A DNA stretch of 64,000 bases from an uncultured Eubacteriales bacterium. Lineage in GTDB: Bacteria > Bacillota > Clostridia > Christensenellales > Aristaeellaceae. The notes beneath the pieces are model-generated. The model was not told the DNA's origin. It did not search any database and saw only the letters and a list, made by a program, of their open reading frames with translations. Below, piece after piece: positions 46,480 to 55,372 of this stretch; the stretch's first letter is position 1; every line of letters starts with the position of its first letter. The stretch is taken from NCBI GenBank assembly GCA_900315675.1, contig OMZY01000003.1:230450-294449 (forward strand), written 5' to 3'. The translations under genes and the position numbers were made by a program.

Positions 46480-47683
46480 AGCAATACGTAAACGCCTGAT
46501 TATGCTCCGGGAAAGCACAGCGATGGCGCTGGACAACATCCGGAGCAACAAGGTGAGATCCTTCCTGACACTGCTGGGCATCATGATCGGCGTCATGGCG
46601 GTTATTACCCTGATTTCCACGGTGTCCGGCGTATCCGGAACCATTTCCTCCTCATTCTCCGATATGGGCGTGGGCACGATGACGGTGACGGTTTCCGGCA
46701 GCGACCTGAAGACGGGCATGACACCGGAAGACCTGCAGGTGATCTCGGACCTGGAAAATGTGGACGGCGTGGTGCCGACCATCAGCCTGAACGGACGGGT
46801 ATCCTACGGCAGCGACGTGCAGACGGGAATGTCCGTTTCCGGCAAAAACGCCTATTACTTTATGCTGAATGAGGAGATGATCGTCCAGGGCAGGGCTCTG
46901 AACTTCATTGACGATGACAACCGCAGCTATGTGTGTGTGATCAGCCAGAAGATTGTGGATGAATTTTTCCTGGGCATTGACCCGGTGGGGGAAACCCTGT
47001 ATGTATCCGGGCTGCCCTTCACCATAGTCGGACGGTATGAGGAGGACAGCGGCGGAGGAATTGCCTCGATCTTTATGGGATCCCCGGACGTGCTGATTCC
47101 CTACACCACGGCTATGAAGGTGAATAACTCCAACGAGGTGACCTCCTTTACCGTCTACCTGAAGGAAGGCACGGATTCCGCCGCGGCAAAGGAAGAAATT
47201 GAGGACGCGATGGATGTGCTGTTCGACTTTGAGGAAGACTGCTACACCGTGGCTTCCATGGAAAGCATTGAGGAAACCATGAACACAATGACCACCATGC
47301 TGAGTTCGCTGCTGGCGGGCATTGCCTCCATCGCGCTGCTGGTGGGCGGTATCGGGATCATGAACATGATGCTGACGACCGTGACGGAAAGGACGGCGGA
47401 GATCGGCCTGAAAAAAGCGCTGGGCGCCGTGCCGGGACAGATCCAGATTCAGTTCCTGCTGGAAAGCTTCCTGCTCTCCATGATCGGCGGCCTGCTGGGG
47501 GTTGTCTTCGGCCTGGCGCTTTCCTACGGGTTGTGCCAGATGCTGGGGACCAGGTTTGTGCTGAACGTGGGCGCCATTGCCCTGGGCGTGGGCTTCTCCG
47601 CGGCAGTGGGCATTATCTTCGGCTGGGCGCCGGCACGGAAGGCCAGCAGGCTGAACCCGATCGACGCGCTGAGGGCAGTTTAA
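46472..47683 (+). CDS. ABC exporter permease, MacB/YknZ-like
   Basis: This 403-residue protein has a first membrane segment (about residues 30-52, FLTLLGIMIGVMAVITLIS), a large external MacB-type core domain (about 55-270) and an FtsX-type three-helix C-terminal region with GIGIMNMMLTTVTERTAEIGLKKALGA. It starts at GTG 46472 after GGGAGGTG; the open frame from 46400 has no ribosome binding site. Export of peptides, antibiotics or lipids is typical; the substrate is unknown. Confidence 0.9.
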
Positions 47684-47687
47684 AAAC

Positions 47688-47719
47688 AATGAAGAATGAA
47701 AAATGAAGAATGAAGAATT
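47688..47719 (+). repeat. AATGAAR heptamers between permease and second adaptor
   Basis: AATGAAG, AATGAAA, AATGAAG, AATGAAG and AATT. Confidence 0.85.
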
Positions 47720-47754
47720 AAGAGTGATTCTGCAGATCAGGAGGAAACAGAGCA

Positions 47755-48822
47755 ATGAAGATTATGAAACGGGTTGCAATGACAGTTATGGCATTGATGC
47801 TGGTACTGGGTACAGCAGGAGCAGACACGCTGAGCCTGAACGGGACGGTGGAGGCGGGCGTGACGGTGCCTGTATACGCGCCGATCGGCGGCACGGTGGA
47901 CACGGTTTCCGTGGAACAGGGGATGCGGGTTTCTGCGGGGGAAACCCTGTTCAGCTACCGGACGGAGAAAACCTATGCCTCTGAAGACGGCACCGTAGCG
48001 GGTGTGTTCGCGAAAGCCGGGGATGACGCCGAGAAGGTGACGGAAAAGTACGGCGCGGACCTGTATATTGAAGGCATGACGATTTACTCTGTCAGCGCCA
48101 GTATCTCCAAGGCCTACAACGCCGCGGAAACCACCATTGTACACACGGGAGAAACGGTCTACCTGGTCTGCCGGACGGACGCGAAGCGGTTCGGAACGGG
48201 CGTCATTACGGCCGTGGACGGGTCAAACTATACGGTGCTTGTGACGGAAGGCAACTTCATTGTGGGCGACTCGGTGACCCTGTTCCGGGACAGTGCCTAT
48301 ACGGAAAAACTGCGGATCGGCCGGGGAAATATCGCCCGGGTGAACCCGACGGCGGTGACCGGAACCGGCGCAGTGGTCAGCGTGGCTGTGAAGGACGGGG
48401 ACACTGTGAAACGCGGCGACCTGCTGATGGAAACGCTGAGCGGTACTTTTGAAGGATATGAGATGACCGGTACCTCCGTGAAGGCAGAGGAGGAAGGCGT
48501 GATTGTTTCCGTTGCCGCGGAAGCCGGAGCTGCCGTGAACAAGGGAGATATCGTGATCCAGATGGCCCCGGTCAGCGGCATGCGGGTGGAAGCGGCCGTG
48601 ACCGCGGACGACCGGCAGGCGCTGAAGGCCGGAGACAAGGTGCTGATTGAGCTGGAGGCAGACGAGAGCATTTCCTATGAAGGTACGGTGAGGTATATTG
48701 CCGAAATGCCGGAGGAAGGCACGGAAGAGGTCACCTACAAGGCCGTGATTGACTTCACGCCGGATGGAAACGTCTATTTCGGTATGCCGGTGGTGGTGAC
48801 CACGCCGGAAGCGGCGGAATAA
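47755..48822 (+). CDS. Second, signal-peptide-bearing adaptor-like (HlyD family) protein
   Basis: This 355-residue protein has a cleavable-looking signal peptide (residues about 1-23, ending GTAGA-D) instead of a membrane anchor. Its adaptor body has lipoyl-like halves (APIGGTVDTVSVEQGMRVSAGETLF; AEEEGVIVSVAAEAGAAVNKGDIVI) and a C-terminal beta-barrel. AGGAGGA precedes ATG 47755. It closes the exporter operon. An operon with two different adaptors is uncommon; this one may be secreted, or a diverged helper of the first. Confidence 0.8.
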   Translation: MKIMKRVAMTVMALMLVLGTAGADTLSLNGTVEAGVTVPVYAPIGGTVDTVSVEQGMRVSAGETLFSYRTEKTYASEDGTVAGVFAKAGDDAEKVTEKYGADLYIEGMTIYSVSASISKAYNAAETTIVHTGETVYLVCRTDAKRFGTGVITAVDGSNYTVLVTEGNFIVGDSVTLFRDSAYTEKLRIGRGNIARVNPTAVTGTGAVVSVAVKDGDTVKRGDLLMETLSGTFEGYEMTGTSVKAEEEGVIVSVAAEAGAAVNKGDIVIQMAPVSGMRVEAAVTADDRQALKAGDKVLIELEADESISYEGTVRYIAEMPEEGTEEVTYKAVIDFTPDGNVYFGMPVVVTTPEAAE

Positions 48823-48861
48823 GCGCGGACTGTATTTCTTCTGCATCTGCAAAAGCTTTTC

Positions 48862-48890
48862 TTGCCAGACGCGGGGTCTGGTGATAGAAT
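48862..48890 (+). promoter_or_regulatory. SigA-type promoter of the aromatic amino acid operon
   Basis: TTGCCA (48862-48867), a 17-base spacer and TAGAAT (48885-48890), about 40 bases upstream of the leader-peptide start. Confidence 0.82.
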
Positions 48891-48937
48891 TACCCGTGAA
48901 TTCAGTCACTGCGCTTCACGCGCGGAAAGGGCAGACC

Positions 48938-48988
48938 ATGCGGCAGGCTTACGGGTATTACTACTATTACTTTACCAACTGTAACTGA
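48938..48988 (+). CDS. Tyr-rich leader peptide controlling aroF-tyrA-pheA
   Basis: This 16-codon frame reads MRQAYGYYYYYFTNCN and stops at TGA 48986-48988. Six of its codons are Tyr (five in a row, codons 7-11) and the next is Phe. GGAAAGGG lies six bases before the ATG and a good promoter lies upstream. It directly precedes tyrosine and phenylalanine genes and sits next to competing hairpins, so ribosome stalling at Tyr codons probably controls read-through. Far too short for an ORF search; the codon content makes chance unlikely. Confidence 0.88.
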   Translation: MRQAYGYYYYYFTNCN

Positions 48989-49002
48989 GGTAAGGTAATT
49001 TT

Positions 49003-49065
49003 GCCGCGCAGGTTTTCCCGAGAGGGTGAACATCAGGGCTCGCAGAATTACTGCGGGCCCTGTTT
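49003..49065 (+). promoter_or_regulatory. Attenuator: antiterminator and terminator hairpins before aroF
   Basis: Terminator stem: CAGGGCTCGCAG (49034-49045), loop AATTA, CTGCGGGCCCTG (49051-49062), one U-G pair, then TTT. Upstream, GCCGCGCAG (49003-49011) can pair with CTGCGGGC of the terminator 3' arm (one bulged G), and also with TGCGGCA (48939-48945) over the leader-peptide start. This is the 1:2, 2:3, 3:4 logic of ribosome-mediated attenuation. The T run is weak, so read by eye with caution. Confidence 0.7.
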
Positions 49066-49089
49066 CATTGAGAGAGGAGCTGGAGAAGA

Positions 49090-50094
49090 ATGATTATTGC
49101 ACTGAAAAGAGATATCCGGCAGGAGGAAAAGGATCATCTGATTTCCTGGCTGGAAAGCTACGGCGTAAGGACCCATGTTTCCGAGGGTGAATACCAGACA
49201 GTCATCGGCCTGGTGGGCGATACCACCCGGATTGATACCGATCTGATCAGCGGGCTGGACATTGTCCAGAGCGTGACCCGGATTTCCGAACCCTTCAAGA
49301 AGGCCAACCGGAAGTTCCATCCGGACGATACTGTAGTCCAGGTGACAGATCAGGTTGCCTTCGGCGGCGGTCATTTCCAGATCATCGCCGGCCCCTGCTC
49401 CGTGGAGACAGAGGACCAGGTGGAGACCATTGCCAAGGCCGTGAAGGAAAGCGGCGCGGGTATGCTCCGGGGCGGCGCGTTCAAACCCCGGACATCTCCC
49501 TATGACTTCCAGGGCCTTCACGGAGAAGGCATCCGGATCCTGCTGGAGGTCAAAAAGCGCACCGGCATGCCGATCATTACCGAAATCATGGACATCGGCC
49601 ATCTGCCACTGTTTGAACAGGTGGACGTGATCCAGGTCGGCGCCCGGAACATGCAGAACTTTGAGCTGCTGAAGGAACTGGGCAGGATCAACAAGCCGAT
49701 CCTGCTCAAGCGCGGCCTGGCAAACAACATCAAGGAGCTGCTGATGAGCGCCGAATACATCATGGCCGGCGGCAACGAGCAGATCATCCTGTGCGAGCGC
49801 GGCGTGCGCACCTTTGAAACCTATACCCGGAATACCCTGGACCTGTCCGCGGTGGCGGTGCTGCATGAACTGAGCCACCTGCCGGTGGTGGTGGACCCGA
49901 GCCACGCGACGGGCGCGGCCCGGTACGTGAAGCCCATGGCCATGGCCGCGGCAGCCTGCGGGGCGGACGGCCTGATGATTGAAGTGCACAACGATCCGAA
50001 ACACGCCCTGTGCGACGGCCCCCAGAGCCTGACGCCGGAACAGTTTGACGATGTGGCCAAAGCGGTCGCGAAGATCCGCGCGGCGCTGGTATAA
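49090..50094 (+). CDS. aroF: 3-deoxy-7-phosphoheptulonate (DAHP) synthase, type I beta
   Basis: This 334-residue enzyme makes DAHP from PEP and erythrose 4-phosphate, the entry of the shikimate pathway. Residues 1-70 form a ferredoxin-like regulatory domain. The TIM barrel carries IAGPCSVE, GGAFKPRTSPYDFQG, QVGARNMQNFELL, LLKRGL, ERGVRTFE and VVDPSHATG. The regulatory domain suggests feedback control by an end product. It opens the operon behind the Tyr-codon attenuator. Confidence 0.96.
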   Translation: MIIALKRDIRQEEKDHLISWLESYGVRTHVSEGEYQTVIGLVGDTTRIDTDLISGLDIVQSVTRISEPFKKANRKFHPDDTVVQVTDQVAFGGGHFQIIAGPCSVETEDQVETIAKAVKESGAGMLRGGAFKPRTSPYDFQGLHGEGIRILLEVKKRTGMPIITEIMDIGHLPLFEQVDVIQVGARNMQNFELLKELGRINKPILLKRGLANNIKELLMSAEYIMAGGNEQIILCERGVRTFETYTRNTLDLSAVAVLHELSHLPVVVDPSHATGAARYVKPMAMAAAACGADGLMIEVHNDPKHALCDGPQSLTPEQFDDVAKAVAKIRAALV

Positions 50095-50117
50095 AGCGTT
50101 TCCGGAGGAGAACAGAG

Positions 50118-50972
50118 ATGGAAAGCAAGACAATCGGCGTAGTCGGCCTGGGCCTGATGGGCGCTTCCCTGTGCAAGGCGCTGGGCGCGCAGGGACATAA
50201 AATCCTGGGGAAAGACACAGACGAGCATGTACTGAAATACGCGCTGCTGACCGGAACGATCCAGGGTGAGCTGACGGAAGACAATGTTCCGGAATGCGAT
50301 TACCTGTTCCTGGCGGTTTATCCGGGCGCGGCGGTGGAAACCCTGAAGCAGCTGGCGCCCAAGGTCCGGAAGGACGCCGTGGTAAGCGACCTGTGCGGCG
50401 TGAAGAAAGCGGTATGCGAGCCCTGCTTCGCACTGGCGGAGGAATACGGCTTCACCTTTATCGGCGGACACCCGATGGCCGGAAAACAGTTTTCCGGCAT
50501 CAAGTACGCGGACGGAAACCTGTTCCAGAACGCGACCATGATTCTGGTGCCCCGGAAAAGGGAGGACCTGTTCCTGGTCAGCCAGCTGAGCGAGCTGCTA
50601 AAGGAAACCGGCTTCAAGTCTGTGACCGTAACCACGGCGGAAAAGCATGACGAGATGATTGCCTTCACCTCCCAGCTGGCCCATGTGGTATCGAACGCCT
50701 ACATCAAATCCCCCACGGCGGCAGAGCACCTGTCCTTTTCGGCGGGAAGCTACCGGGACCTGACCCGGGTGGCCAAGCTGAATGAAACGATGTGGACGGA
50801 GCTGTTCCTGGACAACGCGGAACACCTGGGATTTGAACTGGACTGCCTGATCAAAGCCCTGCAGGAATACCGCGACGCGATTGCCGCCGGAGATGCGAAG
50901 ACGCTGAAGCAGCTTCTGAAGGACGGCCGTGAACGCAAGGAAGCGATTGACACGGAATGGAAGGACAAGTGA
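50118..50972 (+). CDS. tyrA: Prephenate dehydrogenase
   Basis: This 284-residue NAD-dependent enzyme forms 4-hydroxyphenylpyruvate on the tyrosine branch. It has the N-terminal Rossmann motif GVVGLGLMGASLCKAL, the active-site HPMAGKQFSGIKYAD with the catalytic His, and the C-terminal helical dimer domain with HDEMIAFTSQLAHVVS. No ACT domain is present, so feedback regulation may fall to the attenuator and aroF. AGGAG precedes the ATG. Confidence 0.94.
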   Translation: MESKTIGVVGLGLMGASLCKALGAQGHKILGKDTDEHVLKYALLTGTIQGELTEDNVPECDYLFLAVYPGAAVETLKQLAPKVRKDAVVSDLCGVKKAVCEPCFALAEEYGFTFIGGHPMAGKQFSGIKYADGNLFQNATMILVPRKREDLFLVSQLSELLKETGFKSVTVTTAEKHDEMIAFTSQLAHVVSNAYIKSPTAAEHLSFSAGSYRDLTRVAKLNETMWTELFLDNAEHLGFELDCLIKALQEYRDAIAAGDAKTLKQLLKDGRERKEAIDTEWKDK

Positions 50973-51003
50973 CACCCGATCAATCCCGGAAAGGATGACT
51001 GGA

Positions 51004-52146
51004 ATGAATATTGAGGAACTGAGAGCGGAAATAGACCGGATTGACAGCGACATTATCCGTCTGTACGGGGAACGGCTGGAGACAACAAGCCAGATCGGCC
51101 GATACAAGAAGGAACATAACCTGCCGGTGACGGATCCTGCCCGGGAACGGGAAGTGCTGAACAAGGTCGGCGCGGAAGCCGGAGAAAAGAACGAGAACGG
51201 CGTCCGGGCCCTGTTCGGTTTCCTGATGGCCCAGAGCCGGACCAACCAGATGCTGGAACGGAAGGAAACGAGCGAGCTGGGACAGCTGATCCGCAGGAGC
51301 CTGAAGGAAACGCCGGAGCTGTTCCCGGAAAAGGCGACGGTTGCCTGCCAGGGCGTGGAAGGCGCTTATTCCCAACAGGCCTGCGAAAAGATTTTCCGTT
51401 CTCCGTCCATCATGTACTGCAGGACCTTTGAAAATGTGTTCTCCGCCATTGAAAGCGGACTGTGCCGGTACGGCATCCTGCCGATTGAAAACAGCCTGGC
51501 CGGATCCGTGAACAGCGTGTATGACCAGCTGATCAGCCGGAAATGCTATATTGTGCGTTCCGCACGGGTGAAGATTGACCATACGCTGCTGGTGAAGCCC
51601 GGTACAAAGGCGGAGGATATCCGGGAGGTCTGGTCCCATGAGCAGGCGATCCATCAGTGCTCCAATTTCCTGACTGAAAACAAGCAGTGGAAGGTGAACA
51701 TCAGCACCAACACCGCGGCGGCGGCCCAGATGGTGGCGGAGAGCGGCCGGAACGACGTGGCGGCGATCTCATCCGCACACTGCGCTCCGCTGTACGGCCT
51801 GGAAATCCTGAAGACCGACATCCAGAACAACGGCAATAACCATACCCGGTTCATCTGCATTTCCCGGCAGCCGGAGATTTATCCCGGCGCGGACCGGACC
51901 AGCCTGATGCTGGCCCTGCCCAACCGGCCCGGCGCCCTGTACCAGCTGCTCGGCCGCTTCTATGCCCAGGGCATCAACCTGACCAAGCTGGAAAGCCGTC
52001 CGGTGCCGGGCAAGGATTTTGAATTCATGTTCTGCTTCGATATTGACGCATCCGTTTATTCACCGGCCTTTGCCCGGCTGATTGAGGAACTGGACGTGAC
52101 GCTGGAAAAATGCGCCTACCTGGGAAGCTATTCTGAATTAGCATGA
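51004..52146 (+). CDS. pheA: Bifunctional chorismate mutase / prephenate dehydratase
   Basis: This 380-residue protein has an AroQ-type chorismate mutase (residues about 1-85, LRAEIDRIDSDIIRLYGERLE), a prephenate dehydratase (about 110-285: VACQGVEGAYSQQACEK, ILPIENSLAGSVNSVYDQL, AAISSAHCAPLYGL) and a C-terminal ACT domain (about 300-375, FYAQGINLTKLESRPVPG), which normally binds Phe for feedback inhibition. ATG 51004 was chosen for GGAAAGG upstream; an in-frame ATG at 50929 lies inside tyrA. It completes chorismate to phenylpyruvate. Its stop lies inside an 11-base inverted repeat. Confidence 0.95.
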   Translation: MNIEELRAEIDRIDSDIIRLYGERLETTSQIGRYKKEHNLPVTDPAREREVLNKVGAEAGEKNENGVRALFGFLMAQSRTNQMLERKETSELGQLIRRSLKETPELFPEKATVACQGVEGAYSQQACEKIFRSPSIMYCRTFENVFSAIESGLCRYGILPIENSLAGSVNSVYDQLISRKCYIVRSARVKIDHTLLVKPGTKAEDIREVWSHEQAIHQCSNFLTENKQWKVNISTNTAAAAQMVAESGRNDVAAISSAHCAPLYGLEILKTDIQNNGNNHTRFICISRQPEIYPGADRTSLMLALPNRPGALYQLLGRFYAQGINLTKLESRPVPGKDFEFMFCFDIDASVYSPAFARLIEELDVTLEKCAYLGSYSELA

Positions 52147-52170
52147 AATGCTAATTCAATGCAGAATTAT
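52134..52170. repeat. Inverted repeat at pheA stop with AATGCAG unit
   Basis: TGAATTAGCAT (coding, 52134-52144), GAA and its complement (52148-52158), then AATGCAG and AATTATCC. The same pattern of inverted copy plus heptamer occurs at other gene ends. Confidence 0.75.
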
Positions 52171-52219
52171 CCGGTGAGACTTCCTGAACGAGTTAAGGAA
52201 TCCGTATGATACACAATCT

Positions 52220-52253
52220 ACAAACAACCCCTTTTCCGGAAGGGGTTGTTTGT
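52220..52253 (+). terminator. Terminator of the aromatic operon
   Basis: ACAAACAACCCCTT and its complement around TTCCGG. It has a strong stem but no long T run. A TATACT box at 52255-52260 right behind it may drive the GH5 gene. Confidence 0.7.
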
Positions 52254-52286
52254 GTATACTGATACAAAAGAAAGGAAGTGCAGAGA

Positions 52287-53243
52287 ATGGAAATGAAGGA
52301 TTACGGATTTTACAGAGGCGTGAACCTGGGCGGATGGTTCTCCCAGTGTGATTATTCCAAAGAACGGCTGGATCACTTTATTGAGGAAAAGGATATGGAT
52401 GTGATTGCCGGCTGGGGACTGGATCATGTGCGGCTTCCCATGGACTATAACGTGCTGGAAACGGCGGATGGCGAGCTGAGCGAAGAAGGCTTCGGCCGGA
52501 TCGCCCGGGCGGTGGAATGGTGCCTGAAACGCGGCCTGAAGGTGGTGCTGGATCTGCACAAGACCGTGGGCTACTCCTTCGATATCGGCTACAAGGAAAG
52601 CGGCTTTTTCGGAAGCGCGGAATACCAGGAACGGTTCTACCGGCTGTGGGAAGGCCTGGCAGCCCGCTTCAATGATCCGGAGAATATCGCCTTTGAGCTG
52701 CTGAACGAGGTGACGGACGCTTCCGTGATCGATGAGTGGAACCGGATCGCGGCAGAATGCATCCGCCGGATCCGGGCGATCGCGCCGGACAGCCTGATCC
52801 TGGTGGGCAGCTACTGGAACAACAGCCCGGACGCGGTAAAGGACCTGGATCTGCCGGCAGATGACCGGGTGGTTTACAACTTCCACTGCTACGATCCGCT
52901 GGACTTCACCCACCAGGGAGCCACCTGGATTCCCGACCCGGCGTTCGACATCAACAGGCGGGTGGCCTTTGAGGAGGCGGATATCACCCCGGAATACTTT
53001 GAACAGCGGTTCGCTTCCGCCATTGAGACGGCAAAGGCCCGCGGAGCGGCCCTGTACTGCGGCGAATACGGCGTGATTGACCGGGCAACCCCGGAGGATA
53101 CCGTCAAGTGGTTCCGGACCATCAATGAAGTGCTGGAGAAGCATGGAATCGCCCGCGCTGCCTGGTCCTACCGGCAGATGGACTTCGGCCTGAGCGACGC
53201 ACGGCTGGACGGCGTCCGGAATGAACTGATCAAATACCTGTAA
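52287..53243 (+). CDS. Glycoside hydrolase family 5 enzyme (cellulase-like), cytoplasmic
   Basis: This 318-residue TIM-barrel enzyme has FYRGVNLGGWFSQ at the start, HVRLPMDYN, VVLDLHKT, the acid/base Glu141 in ELLNEV, a catalytic-site HCYDPL, and the nucleophile Glu260 in CGEYGV. GH5 enzymes cut beta-1,4-glucans and mannans. No signal peptide or binding module is present, so it probably acts on imported oligosaccharides. I chose ATG 52287, nine bases after AAAGGAAG. Exact specificity cannot be read from the sequence. Confidence 0.9.
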   Translation: MEMKDYGFYRGVNLGGWFSQCDYSKERLDHFIEEKDMDVIAGWGLDHVRLPMDYNVLETADGELSEEGFGRIARAVEWCLKRGLKVVLDLHKTVGYSFDIGYKESGFFGSAEYQERFYRLWEGLAARFNDPENIAFELLNEVTDASVIDEWNRIAAECIRRIRAIAPDSLILVGSYWNNSPDAVKDLDLPADDRVVYNFHCYDPLDFTHQGATWIPDPAFDINRRVAFEEADITPEYFEQRFASAIETAKARGAALYCGEYGVIDRATPEDTVKWFRTINEVLEKHGIARAAWSYRQMDFGLSDARLDGVRNELIKYL

Positions 53244-53254
53244 GATATACAGAA

Positions 53255-53290
53255 AAACACCCTTCGGGAACCGTTTCCCGAAGGGTGTTT
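53255..53290. terminator. Bidirectional terminator between GH5 and PPC-domain genes
   Basis: AAACACCCTTCGGGAA and its complement around a short loop, with T-rich ends on both strands. Confidence 0.85.
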
Positions 53291-53304
53291 GCTTTATGCC
53301 TGAA

Positions 53305-53724
53305 TCAGAACCGGATAGTGTTAATCCCGATTTTATCATCCCGGACCCGGTTGACTTCTCCGTCCAGCACCCGGACGAACATTTCGCAGGTGGCTCCGAC
53401 GACGAGCCCGATGACATGTCCCGCATGCACCTTGTTATCCTGTCCGGCCAGGGTGGTATGAAGGTGAGGGTACACTTCCCCGTTCATGGTTGTTACGCTG
53501 CCGGAAAGGCCGGCGATTTCCATAATGCCTTCCAGATCTTCCCGGTGATAGACCTGCTCCTGCAGATCGTATACGCCGATGACCGCCTGACGGACGGCTC
53601 CGATGGCATCCACCTGCGCAAGGCGGATATTTTCAGCCCTGCACAGGACTTTGAGCTGCTCAACGATTTCCTCGCCAACTTCCATGCACACAAGATAAGT
53701 GTTCCCGTATTTCCTGTAGTCCAT
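53305..53724 (-). CDS. PPC-domain (DUF296) protein
   Basis: This 139-residue single-domain protein resembles the plant and prokaryote conserved (PPC, DUF296) domain: YLVCMEVGEEIVEQLKVLC, AQVDAIGAVRQAVIGVYDL, GEVYPHLHTTLAG with paired His residues, and AGHVIGLVVGATCEMFVRVL. Family members form trimers and bacterial ones have no agreed function; the plant relatives carry an AT-hook for DNA binding, which is absent here. A His pair may bind a metal. GGAGG precedes it. It is transcribed alone. Confidence 0.88.
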   Translation of the reverse strand: MDYRKYGNTYLVCMEVGEEIVEQLKVLCRAENIRLAQVDAIGAVRQAVIGVYDLQEQVYHREDLEGIMEIAGLSGSVTTMNGEVYPHLHTTLAGQDNKVHAGHVIGLVVGATCEMFVRVLDGEVNRVRDDKIGINTIRF

Positions 53725-53829
53725 TCGTTTCCTCCTGATATGATGTTGTACCTTGAAAGCACACCGTATATTCTACGTATAAGATTCGTTTTTTCTTCCC
53801 TGTTTTCCTTTGAACCGGGACAGAAAAAT

Positions 53830-53851
53830 AACCGCGGTATCCGCCGCGGTT
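53830..53851 (-). terminator. Terminator of the GH43 operon
   Basis: AACCGCGG and CCGCGGTT around a short loop, followed on the minus strand by ATTTTTC. Confidence 0.75.
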
Positions 53852-53866
53852 AAGTTGATCTGAAGG

Positions 53867-55372
53867 TTATTTGACCTGCCAGGAATACAGCTTCATTTCC
53901 CCGTCGGTAATCAGGTACAGATCGTGTACGCCTTCCGCCTGAATCGGGGCACGGAAGACCGCGGGCTTGACGTCGCCCGGGAGCTCGATGCGCAGCTGAG
54001 ATACCACGGGGCCTTCGGGCTGATCCAGCACAGCGTAAAGCGTGCAGTCCGTCGGGGCCATGGCGGTGACCAGCAGGGTGGACGCGCCGGTTCCGAAATC
54101 CACCCCGGAGACCTGCAGCCAGCTGCCGGGTATGCCGGTAATCCAGGACTGGCCGTTGGCGCCTTCCACGGTGACGCCTGCCTGACGGGACATGGTGGCG
54201 GCGGAAACAATGCGGAAGGGGTTCAGCGGTTTTACCTGATCCAGGCCTTTCATGGTGCCCTTTACCTGCTTCGGCAGACCGTCCTCACCAAAGAAGATTT
54301 TGTCCGCCTGCGGGCTGCGGTAATTGCCGAAGATGCCCATGGCTTTTTCCACGGGACGGTTATGGTAGAACAGGTACCATTCGCCGTTCAGGCTGGCGAT
54401 GGAATGGTGGTTGTTGCCGTACATGCCGAAGAAGCGGCCTTCGTTGGGGAACAGCTCTCCCATGTAGGTATAGGGCCCCAGGGGATTGTCAGAGATCATA
54501 TACTGGATGGCGCCGTCTGTCAGCTTCAGGCTGTTTCCCTGGGTCTGGAAGTTGGAACAGTAGGAGTAAACATACTTGTCCCCGATTTTGTTGATGCCGG
54601 AATCCTCAAAGAGCCACGGCACATCCAGACGGACGGGATCGCCGGCCAGGCTGATCATATCCTCACCGAGCCGGACAATGCGGGCGGTGCCGGGCGCCGC
54701 CTGCTTTCCCTGCGGGATGCCGCCGCCGAAGGCGAGATAGCCGGTGCCGTCATCGTCCACAAACACGGCGGGATCAAAAAGCCAGGTTACGTCGGCACAG
54801 TTTTTGACGCCGCGGGTGATCAGCAGGCTGCCCCGTTCATCCTGCCAGGGACCGACAGGACTGTCGGAAGAGAGCACGCCGATGCCGTTGCCGCCGTTGC
54901 AGAAATACAGGAAGAACTTTTCCTGGCCGTCAATGGTTTTATGGGCGGCACAGGGTGCCCAGGAATTGTTTGCCCATTTGGCAATCCCGCCGGGACCGGC
55001 TACGCGGATGCGGCCGTGATCGGTCCAGTTCACCATATCGTCTGAAGAAATGCAGTTGATGGTCCGGATCTGGCCGTAGGAGTTCTCCCTTACCTTTCCG
55101 GCCGAGTCATATTCGACGATGTCATCGGTCATGTAAACGTACAGCCGGCCGTCATATTCCATGACGCCGGGATCCGCTCCGAACCGCTGGGTGTACAGCG
55201 GATTGTTTTCTCCGGCTTTTTTATAGGACTCCTGCAGGACAACCGGTACGGTGTTCATAGGCACATTTTCTCCTTTGGCACAGGTAAAAAGAATGAGGGC
55301 TGACAAGAGAAGGGCCGCCCAACGGACCGGAGATTTCCGGACGCGGGCGGCATTGATTGCGTTATTCATCAT
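53867..55372 (-). CDS. Secreted glycoside hydrolase family 43 with C-terminal beta-sandwich
   Basis: This 501-residue protein has an N-terminal signal or anchor segment (about residues 17-31, ending FTC; a lipobox is possible but poor). The five-bladed GH43 propeller has the catalytic base Asp67 (GADPGVMEYDG), the pKa modulator Asp (LFDPAVFVDDDG) and the acid Glu (LFEDSGINK). Residues about 375-500 form a carbohydrate-binding-like sandwich (CBM6 type). The likely activity is beta-xylosidase or alpha-arabinofuranosidase/arabinanase. It overlaps the preceding GH43 stop by four bases (ATGA), so the two form an operon. The start may be 55372 or 55369. Confidence 0.88.
   Translation of the reverse strand: MMNNAINAARVRKSPVRWAALLLSALILFTCAKGENVPMNTVPVVLQESYKKAGENNPLYTQRFGADPGVMEYDGRLYVYMTDDIVEYDSAGKVRENSYGQIRTINCISSDDMVNWTDHGRIRVAGPGGIAKWANNSWAPCAAHKTIDGQEKFFLYFCNGGNGIGVLSSDSPVGPWQDERGSLLITRGVKNCADVTWLFDPAVFVDDDGTGYLAFGGGIPQGKQAAPGTARIVRLGEDMISLAGDPVRLDVPWLFEDSGINKIGDKYVYSYCSNFQTQGNSLKLTDGAIQYMISDNPLGPYTYMGELFPNEGRFFGMYGNNHHSIASLNGEWYLFYHNRPVEKAMGIFGNYRSPQADKIFFGEDGLPKQVKGTMKGLDQVKPLNPFRIVSAATMSRQAGVTVEGANGQSWITGIPGSWLQVSGVDFGTGASTLLVTAMAPTDCTLYAVLDQPEGPVVSQLRIELPGDVKPAVFRAPIQAEGVHDLYLITDGEMKLYSWQVK

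Noticed and set aside
48891-49089. T-box riboswitch before aroF
   Set aside because: No TGGNACC antiterminator core or stem I specifier loop is seen. The Tyr-rich leader peptide explains the region better.
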